NCBI GenBank assembly: GCA_025354965.1
Contig: JANXLW010000295.1
Span: 1-12,927, forward strand
DNA length: 12,927 bases
Source: Betaproteobacteria bacterium
GTDB lineage: Bacteria > Pseudomonadota > Gammaproteobacteria > Burkholderiales > Burkholderiaceae_C
Reading direction: 5' to 3'
Part shown: positions 1 through 7,392 of the stretch, piece after piece
Position numbering within the stretch: position 1 is the stretch's first letter
Layout: each line of letters begins with the position of its first letter
Translations under genes and position numbers: made by a program
Notes under the pieces: model-generated
Seen by the model: the letters and a program-made list of their open reading frames with translations, nothing else
Database searches by the model: none
What the model was told of the DNA's origin: nothing

Positions 1-314
1 TTGCTCAGGCTTTTGGTGTTGCGGAGTTGATTGCCGTTGAACTCGAGCGGGATACCTCAACCGGTGGTACGGGCTGGATTACCGGTGAAATCAGGGGTGT
101 GCCTTCAGCCCGCGAAGGTAAGGTCACCCGGGTTGCACAGTGGCTGGCCAATCGTGGCTTTAGCTGGGCCGATGTCCAGACCACCTTTTATACCGATTCG
201 ATCAATGATTTGAGTCTGATGGAAAGGGTGACGCACCCGGTGGCCACCAACCCAGATGACCGTCTGCGTGCCATTGCCATCGAACGCAGATGGCGCATAC
301 TTGAGCTCTTCTGA
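1..314 (+). CDS. HAD-superfamily phosphatase, SerB-like (3' end only)
   Basis: The gene enters from outside the window; reading begins at base 3 and about 103 C-terminal residues are visible, ending at TGA 312–314. Two HAD core motifs can be seen: a lysine in SAREGKVTRV (motif III) and the acidic magnesium-binding loop YTDSINDLSL (motif IV, DxxxD type). The nucleophile aspartate motif must lie upstream. The layout, and the final block in which an Arg-rich helix follows the acidic loop, resemble the HAD-IB branch (phosphoserine phosphatase-like enzymes) that hydrolyses small phosphate esters in the cytoplasm. The true substrate cannot be told from this fragment. pcnB begins 9 bases downstream, so the two are probably in one transcript; HAD hydrolase–pcnB–folK is a familiar order in Burkholderiales. 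Confidence 0.85.
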   Translation, partial: AQAFGVAELIAVELERDTSTGGTGWITGEIRGVPSAREGKVTRVAQWLANRGFSWADVQTTFYTDSINDLSLMERVTHPVATNPDDRLRAIAIERRWRILELF

Positions 315-323
315 AGTGTTGAA

Positions 324-1925
324 ATGATTAAAAAATTTATCGAGAAGCTGTTGGGCAAATCGCCTTCGACGGCAAAGGGCAGCAAGCTTCAATTCGGCAA
401 ACGCGAGGAAGTCGGTGTTGCCGCGCATGGCATTGATCCGGCTTTGGTGGATGAGCGGGCCCTCAATGTGGTGCGCACTCTCAAAGGTGCCGGTTTCGAA
501 GCCTATATCGTGGGCGGCGCGGTGCGCGACCTGATGGTTGGTCTGCGTCCCAAAGACTTTGACGTGGCAACCAATGCAACACCCGAGCAGGTCAAAGGCC
601 TGTTTCGTCGCGCCTTCATCATCGGGCGACGCTTTCGCATTGTGCACGTCGTCTATGGGCGAGGGCGCGAGAATGAAGTGATTGAGGTATCCACTTTCCG
701 GGCGTACATGGACAACGCTGCCGCCGAGGCGGTGACCGGCAACGAACGCACCAGCAGGAATGAGCTGGCCGGCATGAGGCACGCGGTGGATGTGTCGGGA
801 CGGGTGCTGCGCGACAACGTCTGGGGTCCGCAGGAAGAAGACGCGGTAAGGCGAGATTTCACCATCAACGCCATGTATTACGACCCTGAAACAGAAATAG
901 TGGTTGATTATCACAACGGTATCAGGGACGCCAAGAAACGCGTCATCCGCATGATTGGCGACCCCACAACGCGCTACCGTGAAGACCCGGTGCGCATCAT
1001 TCGCGCCGTGCGTTTTGCCGCCAAGCTGCGCGGCCTGGGCTTTGCGTTGGAGGCCAAAACTGCCGCGCCGCTGATCAAGTCGCAAGAGCTGCTGGCCGAG
1101 GTGCCGCAGAGTCGTCTGTTCGACGAAATGCTCAAGCTGCTGCAAACCGGTCATGCCCTGGCCTCCATTGAACAACTCAGGGTATTGGGAATGGCGCGCG
1201 GCATTTATCCGCTGCTTGATGTAGTGGTGGAGCGAGCCGATCAGGTGTTTGTCAAAGCGGCCCTGTTGGACACGGATCGCCGCGTTGGCGAAGGCAAGCC
1301 GGTGGCTCCCAGTTTTCTGCTCGCCTGCGCCTTGTGGGCCGATGTACGCGACGGCTGGGCACAGCGAGTACTGGAGCGTCAGCACTCCCATCCGGCGTTG
1401 CAGGAGGCGATTGACGACGTTTTCAATGCCCGCATCGGCGATGTCTCGGGTCGCGGCAAACTGGCCGGTGACATGCGCGAAATCTGGATGTTGCAGCCGC
1501 GTTTTGAAAAACGTGTTGGTAGCGCACCGTTTGGCCTGGTGGACCAGCCACGATTTCGTGCCGCATTTGATTTCATGCGCTTGCGTGCCGATGCCGGTGA
1601 GATTGATGTGGTACTGGCTGACTGGTGGCAGGAGTTCAGCCTGGCGGACGACAATTTGCGCGAAGACATGGTGGACCAGGTGCGCGAAGAACAACAGCAG
1701 CGACCGCGTGCGCCTCGGGTGCAAAAATCAACAGCGGTACGCACTGTGGTGCGCGAACCGAACCTGGCGCCGGACACTGAGCGCGGCGTCGATCCAATCT
1801 TGCTCGACAGGGCTGGCCCGAGCGTCACTTCGGAGGTCGCTGACGCGCCGAAAAAGCGACGCCGGCGCAGACGCAGCAGTGGCGCCAAAGAGGGTGGGGC
1901 GCAAACGCCCAACACTGACGTCTAA
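324..1925 (+). CDS. pcnB: Poly(A) polymerase I (polynucleotide adenylyltransferase)
   Basis: Adds 3' poly(A) tails to RNA in the cytoplasm, which in bacteria promotes decay by exonucleases. The class II nucleotidyltransferase head is clear: GGAVRD at residues 64–69, then KDFDVATNA with the catalytic DxD at Asp78 and Asp80, then GRRFRIVHV near 101–109. The RRDFTINAMYY segment and a following RYREDPVRIIRAVRFAAKL block are typical of the tRNA nucleotidyltransferase/poly(A) polymerase family. The long N-terminal lead and the very basic tail (KK plus six Arg at 510–517, inside a probably disordered, Pro/Thr-rich end) point to PcnB rather than CCA-adding enzyme. Length 533 residues is normal for betaproteobacterial PcnB. 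The ATG at 324 lies 9 bases after the HAD gene with only a weak ribosome site, suggesting translational coupling. folK follows 5 bases downstream. Confidence 0.95.
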   Translation: MIKKFIEKLLGKSPSTAKGSKLQFGKREEVGVAAHGIDPALVDERALNVVRTLKGAGFEAYIVGGAVRDLMVGLRPKDFDVATNATPEQVKGLFRRAFIIGRRFRIVHVVYGRGRENEVIEVSTFRAYMDNAAAEAVTGNERTSRNELAGMRHAVDVSGRVLRDNVWGPQEEDAVRRDFTINAMYYDPETEIVVDYHNGIRDAKKRVIRMIGDPTTRYREDPVRIIRAVRFAAKLRGLGFALEAKTAAPLIKSQELLAEVPQSRLFDEMLKLLQTGHALASIEQLRVLGMARGIYPLLDVVVERADQVFVKAALLDTDRRVGEGKPVAPSFLLACALWADVRDGWAQRVLERQHSHPALQEAIDDVFNARIGDVSGRGKLAGDMREIWMLQPRFEKRVGSAPFGLVDQPRFRAAFDFMRLRADAGEIDVVLADWWQEFSLADDNLREDMVDQVREEQQQRPRAPRVQKSTAVRTVVREPNLAPDTERGVDPILLDRAGPSVTSEVADAPKKRRRRRRSSGAKEGGAQTPNTDV

Positions 1926-1930
1926 GCCAA

Positions 1931-2398
1931 GTGCTGCGCGCCAGTGTCACCGCATACCTTGCGCTGGGTGCCAATCTTGGCGATCCGGCGACCGCATTGC
2001 TGACGGCGATGGATGACATCGCTGCCATCAAAGGCGTTTCATTGCTCAAACGTTCATCCCTGTACCGAACTGCGCCGTTATCTGCCAGTGGCCCAGACTA
2101 CGTCAACGCGGTGGTCGAAATACAAACCATCCTGAGTGCACCCGAATTGTTGTTCGCCATGCAGCAGATTGAGCAATTGGCTGGTCGCGTGCGGCCCGCC
2201 CGCAACGCCCCACGAACGCTGGATCTGGATCTGTTGACCTATGGCGATGCCCGTATCGACAGCCAGGCGCTGGTGGTACCTCATCCACGCCTGACGCAGC
2301 GCGCCTTTGTCCTGGTGCCGCTGGCCGAGATTGCTCCGCACCGCGTAACCTCAAGTCAGTTGGCGGCGGTCCAGATGCAGGCCATCGAGCGCCTGTAA
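1931..2398 (+). CDS. folK: 2-amino-4-hydroxy-6-hydroxymethyldihydropteridine diphosphokinase
   Basis: Transfers pyrophosphate from ATP to 6-hydroxymethyl-7,8-dihydropterin, the step before dihydropteroate synthase in folate synthesis; a cytoplasmic enzyme. The N-terminus shows the family opening AYLALGANLGD (residues 8–18). The signature RNAPRTLDLDLL is at 91–102, with the magnesium-binding aspartates at 98 and 100; the common WG of this motif is NA here, a variation I recall from other Burkholderiales. VVPHPRLTQRAFVLVPLAEIAP (115–136) is the conserved C-terminal block. Length 155 residues is usual. The chosen start is GTG at 1931; CTG at 1934 is the only near alternative, and the conserved sequence begins just after. 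It starts 5 bases after pcnB and is probably co-translated with it. Convergent to the RidA-family gene, with a 41-base gap and no obvious terminator hairpin. Confidence 0.95.
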   Translation: MLRASVTAYLALGANLGDPATALLTAMDDIAAIKGVSLLKRSSLYRTAPLSASGPDYVNAVVEIQTILSAPELLFAMQQIEQLAGRVRPARNAPRTLDLDLLTYGDARIDSQALVVPHPRLTQRAFVLVPLAEIAPHRVTSSQLAAVQMQAIERL

Positions 2399-2439
2399 AC
2401 GCAGGCTATCGTCTTGATTGCAGTTTGCGCGCGGCTTAC

Positions 2440-2895
2440 TCAGTCCAGTTCGGCGATCATCTCAATTTCAACGCAGGCGCCCATCGGAATTTGCGCCACG
2501 CCAAAGGCGCTGCGCGCATGTGCGCCTTTTGCTCCAAACACCTCACCGATCAATTCACTCGCGCCGTTGGTCACCAGATGCTGCTCAGTGAAGTCGCCAG
2601 TAGAGTTGACAAGGGACATCAGTTTGACGATGCGTTTGACCCGGTTCAGGTCACCCACTGCTGCGTGCAAAGTTCCCATCAGGTCGATGGCGATGGCCCG
2701 TGCCGCCGCTTGACCTTCGCTCGTGCTCATGTTTTTACCGAGTTGACCAACCCAGGCTTTACCGTCTTTTTTGGCGATATGACCGCTTAAAAAAACAAGA
2801 TTGCCTGTTTGCACGAATGGCAGGTAGGCGGCTGCCGGACTGGCGACCGGTGGCAGCGTGATTTTGAGTTCAGTTAGTTTTGCATAAATGCTCAT
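2440..2895 (-). CDS. RidA/YjgF-family protein (enamine/imine deaminase-like)
   Basis: The RidA family hydrolyses reactive enamine/imine intermediates, made for example by PLP enzymes, or other small substrates; most subgroups lack a defined substrate. The 151-residue protein has the whole small fold: GNLVFLSGHI at 31–40 and the C-terminal block ARSAFGVAQIPMGACVEIE at 127–145. Arg128 and Glu143 are 15 apart, the same spacing as Arg105 and Glu120 in E. coli RidA, so the active-site pair appears kept. It is longer than the roughly 128-residue archetype, with an insert around 46–60, which suggests a separate subgroup. ATG at 2895 has a good AAGGA site 7 bases upstream. The transglutaminase-like gene ends 68 bases upstream on the same strand, so read-through from that operon is possible. 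Function in this context is unknown. Confidence 0.85.
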   Translation of the reverse strand: MSIYAKLTELKITLPPVASPAAAYLPFVQTGNLVFLSGHIAKKDGKAWVGQLGKNMSTSEGQAAARAIAIDLMGTLHAAVGDLNRVKRIVKLMSLVNSTGDFTEQHLVTNGASELIGEVFGAKGAHARSAFGVAQIPMGACVEIEMIAELD

Positions 2896-2963
2896 GCTGT
2901 TTCCTTTTGGGTTTCTGTATTGAATCGCAGATCGGCGCTTATCACACGATATCAGTTGGCTAT

Positions 2964-3974
2964 TTAACTGTTAGCGTCCTGGGATTGCGACTGGGTCTGG
3001 CTTTGTGATTGGTCTCGGCGCGGGAACTGAGTTTGTTCCTGCAATTTTGGTCGACTACCGGGCTGCTCGAACTGGGTATCGCTGGTGATGGGCTCGACTG
3101 TGACACCGACCGACAGCGTGTGACTGGCGCCGCCATGTATAACTCCGCGGATCGGTGATACATCGCCAAAGTCGCGTCCGATGGCGAGTGTCACATAGTC
3201 TTCACCCGGCGAGTACCAACCGGCCCGGTCATTGGTAGGGTCAAGATCGCACCAACGCTCGTCGCGCGGCAGATCGGGCACATAGACCGCGACCCAGGCA
3301 TGGGAGGCGTCACTGCCCCTGAGCTTGATGGTTCCCGGGGCCGGCTGCGTCAGCAGATAGCCGCTGACATAACGTGCCGCAAGCCCCATGGCACGCAAGC
3401 ACGCGATCATGATGTGAGCGAAATCCTGACACACGCCCTTGCGTTGCACCAACGCATCCAATGCCGGCGTGTTGACCTGGGTGCTCTGGCTTTCGTAGGT
3501 AAAGTCGGTGTGAATGCGCCGCATCAGGTCTTTTGCTGCAGCCAACACACCGAAACCCGGTGCAAAACTGGGTCGCGCATAAGCGGTGAATTCGGGGTGT
3601 CGGGGGCAGCACGGAGAGGTGAATGAAAACTCGGCCGCCGCATCGAAGCGCCCGCCCGATTGATAGCGCAGAAGCTCTCGGGTTTGCTCCCAGCCGATGC
3701 TGCTGTGAGGCAACGGTCGAGCGACGGTCGCAACCACGCTGTGTGCCACCACTTCAAGTACCGTGTGCGGTGATTGCAGTGAAAAAAAGCAACGCACGTT
3801 GCCAAAAACATCGGCTGTCAATCTACTTTGGGACGGCGTCGGACTGATCAGCAGGGAATGATTCAGGAGTTGCTGATGGTGGCCGTTCATGGGCTGTAGA
3901 TAGGCCATGTGCTGCGCAGTTTCAACGGCAGGCAGATAGTCATACCTGGTTTCGTGGGTCACCTGAATTTTCAC
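2964..3974 (-). CDS. Transglutaminase-like cysteine protease/amidase family protein
   Basis: Predicted papain-fold enzyme (bacterial transglutaminase-like, with the N-terminal beta domain). Residues 1–85 start MKIQVTHETRYDYLPAV and form that N-terminal domain. The catalytic core follows: Cys182 in GVCQDFAH, His225 in DASHAWVAVY and Asp245 in DLDPTN, so the triad is intact. Such enzymes may hydrolyse or cross-link amide bonds; no substrate is known for this group. It has no clear signal peptide, suggesting a cytoplasmic site. Start is GTG at 3974, and GTGA at 3974–3971 overlaps the stop of the ATP-grasp/alpha-E gene, implying translational coupling and a shared task. The last part (about 295–336) is not conserved-looking and ends in a Gln/Ser repeat (321–332), probably disordered. 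Family and triad are confident; reaction is not. Confidence 0.9.
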   Translation of the reverse strand: MKIQVTHETRYDYLPAVETAQHMAYLQPMNGHHQQLLNHSLLISPTPSQSRLTADVFGNVRCFFSLQSPHTVLEVVAHSVVATVARPLPHSSIGWEQTRELLRYQSGGRFDAAAEFSFTSPCCPRHPEFTAYARPSFAPGFGVLAAAKDLMRRIHTDFTYESQSTQVNTPALDALVQRKGVCQDFAHIMIACLRAMGLAARYVSGYLLTQPAPGTIKLRGSDASHAWVAVYVPDLPRDERWCDLDPTNDRAGWYSPGEDYVTLAIGRDFGDVSPIRGVIHGGASHTLSVGVTVEPITSDTQFEQPGSRPKLQEQTQFPRRDQSQSQTQSQSQDANS

Positions 3975-6688
3975 GATGTGCCCATGCTCTGTTTGGTTTC
4001 AGCCGAGTGAGTGAAATAGGTCGTGCTGATTTCTTCTGAAACATTGAATGCGGCGCTCACACATTGCAGCAAAAGTTCGTTCATGGCAAAGTAGTAGCCT
4101 GATTCAGTTGCAGCGCCGGTTTCAGGAAAGTGTCCGGTGACCTCGCCGCTGTGGTTAAGCTGGGTCTCGCACAAGTGGGCCAAATTCCAGTTCGACGGGT
4201 CGGGCACCCGCAGGGACAAGGCGCTCAGCTCTTCGGGCTCACTACCGGCCAATTTGGCCAGCCGGCCGCGCATCGTGTGGCTAATCCAGGCGAGTGAGCG
4301 CGGATTGTCGCGGTCGAGCACCAACAGCTCGACGAGCGCCGCAAGGTCCCGACTTTGCTGGTACTGCGCATGAAAAGTAATGGTGCTGTCAAACAGTTCC
4401 ACCATGGCTTCAAAGCCGCCATGGGTATGCACCGAGCCGGTTTCAAAACCACGCAGCAGGGCGCCCGCCAAAAAACCCAATCGCTCAATGTGACGGCCAA
4501 TGCTCAACAAACGCCAGCCGTCGTCACGGGTCATACGGTCGGTCTGGGCACCGGTGATCGCCGCCATGTGGTCACTGGTGTTTTTAAGCACCTGCAGCGC
4601 TTTTAGCGAGGAATAGTCGCCGCTGCGAGCGTGCTCTGCACAACTCGCAAACAACTCGCCTTCAGCCTGCACAATGACACGCCAATGTTCTTGCGACAGC
4701 CGCTCCCGAACTGTGGAACCGGCCATTTTGAGTGCCCGCAGATAGTAGCCGACGCTGGTTGCGCCGTCAGTGCCGCCCAGGCTGGAGATGAGCGAGCGCT
4801 CAAAGACGCGGCGTGCCTGCATCAATGTGGGAACGCCCGGCAGCACCAGCGTATTGGCAATTGCCATTTTGCTGAGCCAGCCCAACAGCGTCGGCGCCGA
4901 TTGTTCTTCGCCACCAAGGCATTCCAGTGTCAGGCGGGCCAGACGGATGGCATTCTCTGTGCGCTCGGTGTAACGACCGAGCCAAAAAAGGTTTTCGGCG
5001 GCACGGCTGGTGACCAATCGTTTGCGCTGCGCCAGCGAAGCGGGTGTCAGATGCGGTTGCAGTAAAGTTGTTTTATCAACTTCGCTGCGCGTTAGCGCCC
5101 AGACGTCGGCGCTGCTGCCGCCCTGCTGCATGGAGGCAATTTCGCTCCCGGCACCGGCGACCCGCGCCAGCCCGCCGGGCAGTACACGCCAGCTTTGATA
5201 ACCATCCGATAGGGCAAATACCCGCAGCGTGACCGAACGCGCGCGCACCTGTCCAGGCGCACCTTCATGCTGGCGTGGCGCGGCGCTTGACATCGTCGTC
5301 TGCCAGGTCGGCATCTGTGACAAAGGCAGGTAAGCCTGGATTGTGAATTCTTCGCTGTCTCGCACGATGCGATGGGCCCACTCGTCGATTTCTGGTGCTG
5401 GCAGCGTGTGCCCCAAGACCGGAGCAAAACTGCTGTGCATGGAAGAGCCGGGATATGTTGGCCTGATGATGCAATCGCGCAAACGTGGCAAGGCTTCCTG
5501 CATCGCTGAGCGCTCGCCACACCACCACGTCGGCAACGCCGGCAAATTCAGCTGTTCGCCCAATAGGTGGCGCGACAAGGCGGGCAGAAAGCCCAGCAGC
5601 GCAGGAGACTCCAAAAATGCCGAACCCGGTGTGTTCGCCACCAGCACGTTGCCGGCTCGAATTGCCTGCAACAGGCCCGGCACGCCAAGTGTCGAATCGG
5701 GTCGCAATTCGAGCGGATCAAGGTACTCGTCATCGACCCGCTTGAGCAGGCCATGCACTGGCACCAGCCCTCTGAGCGTCTTCAGGAACAGGTGTTCATC
5801 ACGCACGATCAGGTCGCTGCCCTCAACCAGGGTCAAACCCAGATAGCGGGCCAGATAGGCGTGCTCAAAGTAAGTCTCGTTGTAGGGACCGGGCGTGAGC
5901 AGCGCCAGGTGCGAGCCAGTTCCGGCGGGGCTCATCCTCTGCATGTTTTGCACCAGCGCACGGTAAGTGCCGGCCAGACGCTGCACTTGCAGTTTCTGAA
6001 ACGCTTGCGGGAACTGGCTGGAAATTGCCAGCCTGTTTTCCAGCAGGTAACCCAAACCGGAGGGCGCCTGACAACGCTGGCTTAGGACCCACCAGTTGCC
6101 ATCCGGTCCGCGTGCCAGGTCGAAGGCGCCGATGTGAAGGTGCGTACCGCCGACCGGCTTGACACCATTCATTGAGCGCAGGTAGCCGGGGTGCCCTTGC
6201 ACTAACGCCGGCGGCAGCAAACCCTGTGCCATCAATTTTTGTGGTCCATAGACATCGTCCATGACCAGTTCCAGCAGCCGCATGCGCTGAAGCACGCCGG
6301 TCTCGATTTGCTGCCAGCTATCGGGTTCAATAATCAGTGGGAACAGGTCCAGTGACCAGGGTCGCTGCGGCCCATTTTCGTCGGCATAGACGTTGTAAGT
6401 GACGCCGTTGTCGCGTATTTGACGCTCCAGACTGGCGGCACACTGATTTAAATCAAGCGCGGATTTTCCTTCGAAGCTGTCAAAGAACTGGCTCCAGGCG
6501 GGCGTTGCGTATTCGTCATCCGCTATCAAATTCGAAGCAGTGGCGCCGGTTTGAGTATTTAGTGCTGCGCTGGCACCCCGCAGTTCATCGAAATGGCCGG
6601 GCGCTGCAGAACTGACCAGGGCAATGGCCTGCACTGAGGGTTGCGCCACAGCAGCTGTGGCAAGTGGGGAATCGGATGCGTCTTTCAC
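3971..6688 (-). CDS. Circularly permuted ATP-grasp protein fused to an alpha-E domain
   Basis: A 905-residue fusion. Residues about 95–540 form a circularly permuted ATP-grasp ligase-like domain (DUF404/DUF407 type): VTYNVYAD at 96–103, GGTHLHIGAFDLARGPDG at 180–197, APSGLGYLLENR at 208–219, PGPYNETYFEHAYLARYLG at 266–284, then ANTPGSAFLESPAL (351–364). Residues about 557–880 are the helical alpha-E domain, opening with SRAAENLFWLGRYTERTEN at 561–579. In many proteobacteria these are two genes or one fusion next to transglutaminase-like and DUF2126 genes. Comparative genomics has suggested a peptide-bond-forming or peptide-tagging pathway, not proven by experiment. The start at GTG 6688 is the only ATG/GTG/TTG before an in-frame upstream stop; no strong ribosome site is seen. 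The conserved HFDELRG (32–38) supports a start upstream of it. Probably the first gene of this minus-strand operon as it now stands. Confidence 0.92.
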   Translation of the reverse strand: MKDASDSPLATAAVAQPSVQAIALVSSAAPGHFDELRGASAALNTQTGATASNLIADDEYATPAWSQFFDSFEGKSALDLNQCAASLERQIRDNGVTYNVYADENGPQRPWSLDLFPLIIEPDSWQQIETGVLQRMRLLELVMDDVYGPQKLMAQGLLPPALVQGHPGYLRSMNGVKPVGGTHLHIGAFDLARGPDGNWWVLSQRCQAPSGLGYLLENRLAISSQFPQAFQKLQVQRLAGTYRALVQNMQRMSPAGTGSHLALLTPGPYNETYFEHAYLARYLGLTLVEGSDLIVRDEHLFLKTLRGLVPVHGLLKRVDDEYLDPLELRPDSTLGVPGLLQAIRAGNVLVANTPGSAFLESPALLGFLPALSRHLLGEQLNLPALPTWWCGERSAMQEALPRLRDCIIRPTYPGSSMHSSFAPVLGHTLPAPEIDEWAHRIVRDSEEFTIQAYLPLSQMPTWQTTMSSAAPRQHEGAPGQVRARSVTLRVFALSDGYQSWRVLPGGLARVAGAGSEIASMQQGGSSADVWALTRSEVDKTTLLQPHLTPASLAQRKRLVTSRAAENLFWLGRYTERTENAIRLARLTLECLGGEEQSAPTLLGWLSKMAIANTLVLPGVPTLMQARRVFERSLISSLGGTDGATSVGYYLRALKMAGSTVRERLSQEHWRVIVQAEGELFASCAEHARSGDYSSLKALQVLKNTSDHMAAITGAQTDRMTRDDGWRLLSIGRHIERLGFLAGALLRGFETGSVHTHGGFEAMVELFDSTITFHAQYQQSRDLAALVELLVLDRDNPRSLAWISHTMRGRLAKLAGSEPEELSALSLRVPDPSNWNLAHLCETQLNHSGEVTGHFPETGAATESGYYFAMNELLLQCVSAAFNVSEEISTTYFTHSAETKQSMGTS

Positions 6689-6801
6689 TACTTCGGAGTA
6701 TGCCAGTGTGCTGCCGGTGCCATTGGGGCTGGCGCTTTAAGCTTGTCATTGTATTGTCCCTTCGATTAGCAGGAAGGCATATCGGTGCGAAAATCGCCAC
6801 C

Positions 6802-7299
6802 ATGAAACGCTTGCTATTGACGCTGCTACTTTGCCTCTGGCTACCGGTCATGTCGGCTGACCTGGCAGTTGGATTGCCGGTCCCTGAGGTCGAGGCGAAG
6901 TTGCTGGACAGTTCCAAGATATTCAAGTTGTCGGCCAATCACGGCAAAGTAACAATTATTAACTTTTGGGCAACCTGGTGCGCTCCCTGCAAGGACGAAA
7001 TGCCGACCATCCAAGCCTACTATGACAAACATAAAGCGCAAGGATTGGAGATTTTAGCCGTCAGCATGGATGAGGCGAGAGACCTCGGTGAAGTCAGAAA
7101 ATTCGCGCAGAAATTCACCTTTCCCGTTGCACTCAAGTCAGAGGCTAACTTCAAGGGGTTGGGAAGAATCTGGCGGATGCCGTCGACTTTTGTGGTGGAC
7201 AGAGATGGCAACTTGAGAAAGAACGGTCATGTTGGTGACCCTGAAGTCACGTTGGAGCAACTTGAACTTCTGGTCACACCATTGCTGGTAGCGCCGTAG
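6802..7299 (+). CDS. TlpA-family periplasmic thioredoxin-like protein
   Basis: A 165-residue secreted thioredoxin-fold protein. Signal peptide: MKR, then a Leu-rich core and probable cleavage after MSA (residue 19). The redox site WCAPC has Cys60 and Cys63 in the context NFWATWCAPCKDEMP, and the cis-proline is Pro127 in RMPSTFVVD. Such proteins reduce disulfides or metal-site cysteines in the periplasm; characterised TlpA proteins serve cytochrome c oxidase copper-site or cytochrome c maturation. The reading frame is open back to 6664, but the signal peptide fixes ATG 6802 as the start; there is no strong ribosome site just before it. Base composition is lower in G+C than the neighbours: hand counts give 24/60 (6901–6960) and 27/60 (7021–7080). 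It faces away from the ATP-grasp gene and runs into the remnant of a beta-barrel gene. A similar 3' end lies near 10966–11030. Confidence 0.93.
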   Translation: MKRLLLTLLLCLWLPVMSADLAVGLPVPEVEAKLLDSSKIFKLSANHGKVTIINFWATWCAPCKDEMPTIQAYYDKHKAQGLEILAVSMDEARDLGEVRKFAQKFTFPVALKSEANFKGLGRIWRMPSTFVVDRDGNLRKNGHVGDPEVTLEQLELLVTPLLVAP

Positions 7300-7347
7300 A
7301 TCAGAACGCGAAGCTGGTCCCGATCGAAACCGCATATTTCGGCCGCG
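7258..7347. repeat. Direct repeat, left copy (tlpA 3' end / barrel 3' end junction)
   Basis: Aligns without gaps to 10990–11079 (constant offset 3732), with about 72 of 90 positions the same by hand count. The first ten bases (CAACTTGAAC) are identical, and the strongest block runs 7298–7341, where only a few bases differ. The left half is the end of the intact tlpA gene; the right half is the minus-strand 3' end of a barrel gene that is otherwise missing here. Together with the right copy it brackets the znu-like operon. Confidence 0.85.
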
Positions 7348-7360
7348 CTTGCTAACAGCT
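7301..7360 (-). pseudogene. 3' remnant of an outer-membrane beta-barrel gene
   Basis: Read on the minus strand, the last codons give RPKYAVSIGTSFAF and then TGA at 7303–7301. This matches the end of the intact barrel protein encoded at 11033–11983 (APKYTVSIGTSFEF). Four codons before the RPKY block there is an in-frame TAG where the intact gene has a Tyr codon, and similarity fades beyond about 7360. No start or signal peptide belongs to it, so it is a dead stump. It lies between the stops of tlpA (7299) and the permease gene (7393), leaving little room for any other gene there. Confidence 0.85.
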
Positions 7361-7392
7361 CGGATGCTGTACGCTGCTGAAATTCGATGCAG

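Noticed and set aside
105..1724. Long open frame on the minus strand opposite pcnB (539 codons)
   Set aside because: It covers well-supported pcnB and HAD coding sequence, its product has no recognisable domain, and such antisense frames are common opposite G+C-rich genes.
1249..2016. Plus-strand frame of 255 codons overlapping pcnB and folK
   Set aside because: Frame-shifted shadow of two real genes; composition is Arg/Ser/Ala/Trp-rich without family features.
2976..3015. Gln/Ser tandem repeat in the transglutaminase tail as a phase-variation tract
   Set aside because: The DNA units are imperfect and short and lie at the very end of the gene, so slippage would hardly alter function; treated as a disordered tail.
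6740..6775. Possible sigma-70 promoter in the gap between the divergent ATP-grasp and tlpA genes
   Set aside because: A minus-strand TACAAT (6753–6748) and a plus-strand TTGTCA (6743–6748) are present, but neither has a convincing partner hexamer at the right spacing.
7300..7392. Bidirectional terminator between tlpA and the permease gene
   Set aside because: CGAAA/TTTCG can pair over a seven-base loop near 7325–7340, but the bases belong to the barrel-gene remnant and no T-run follows.
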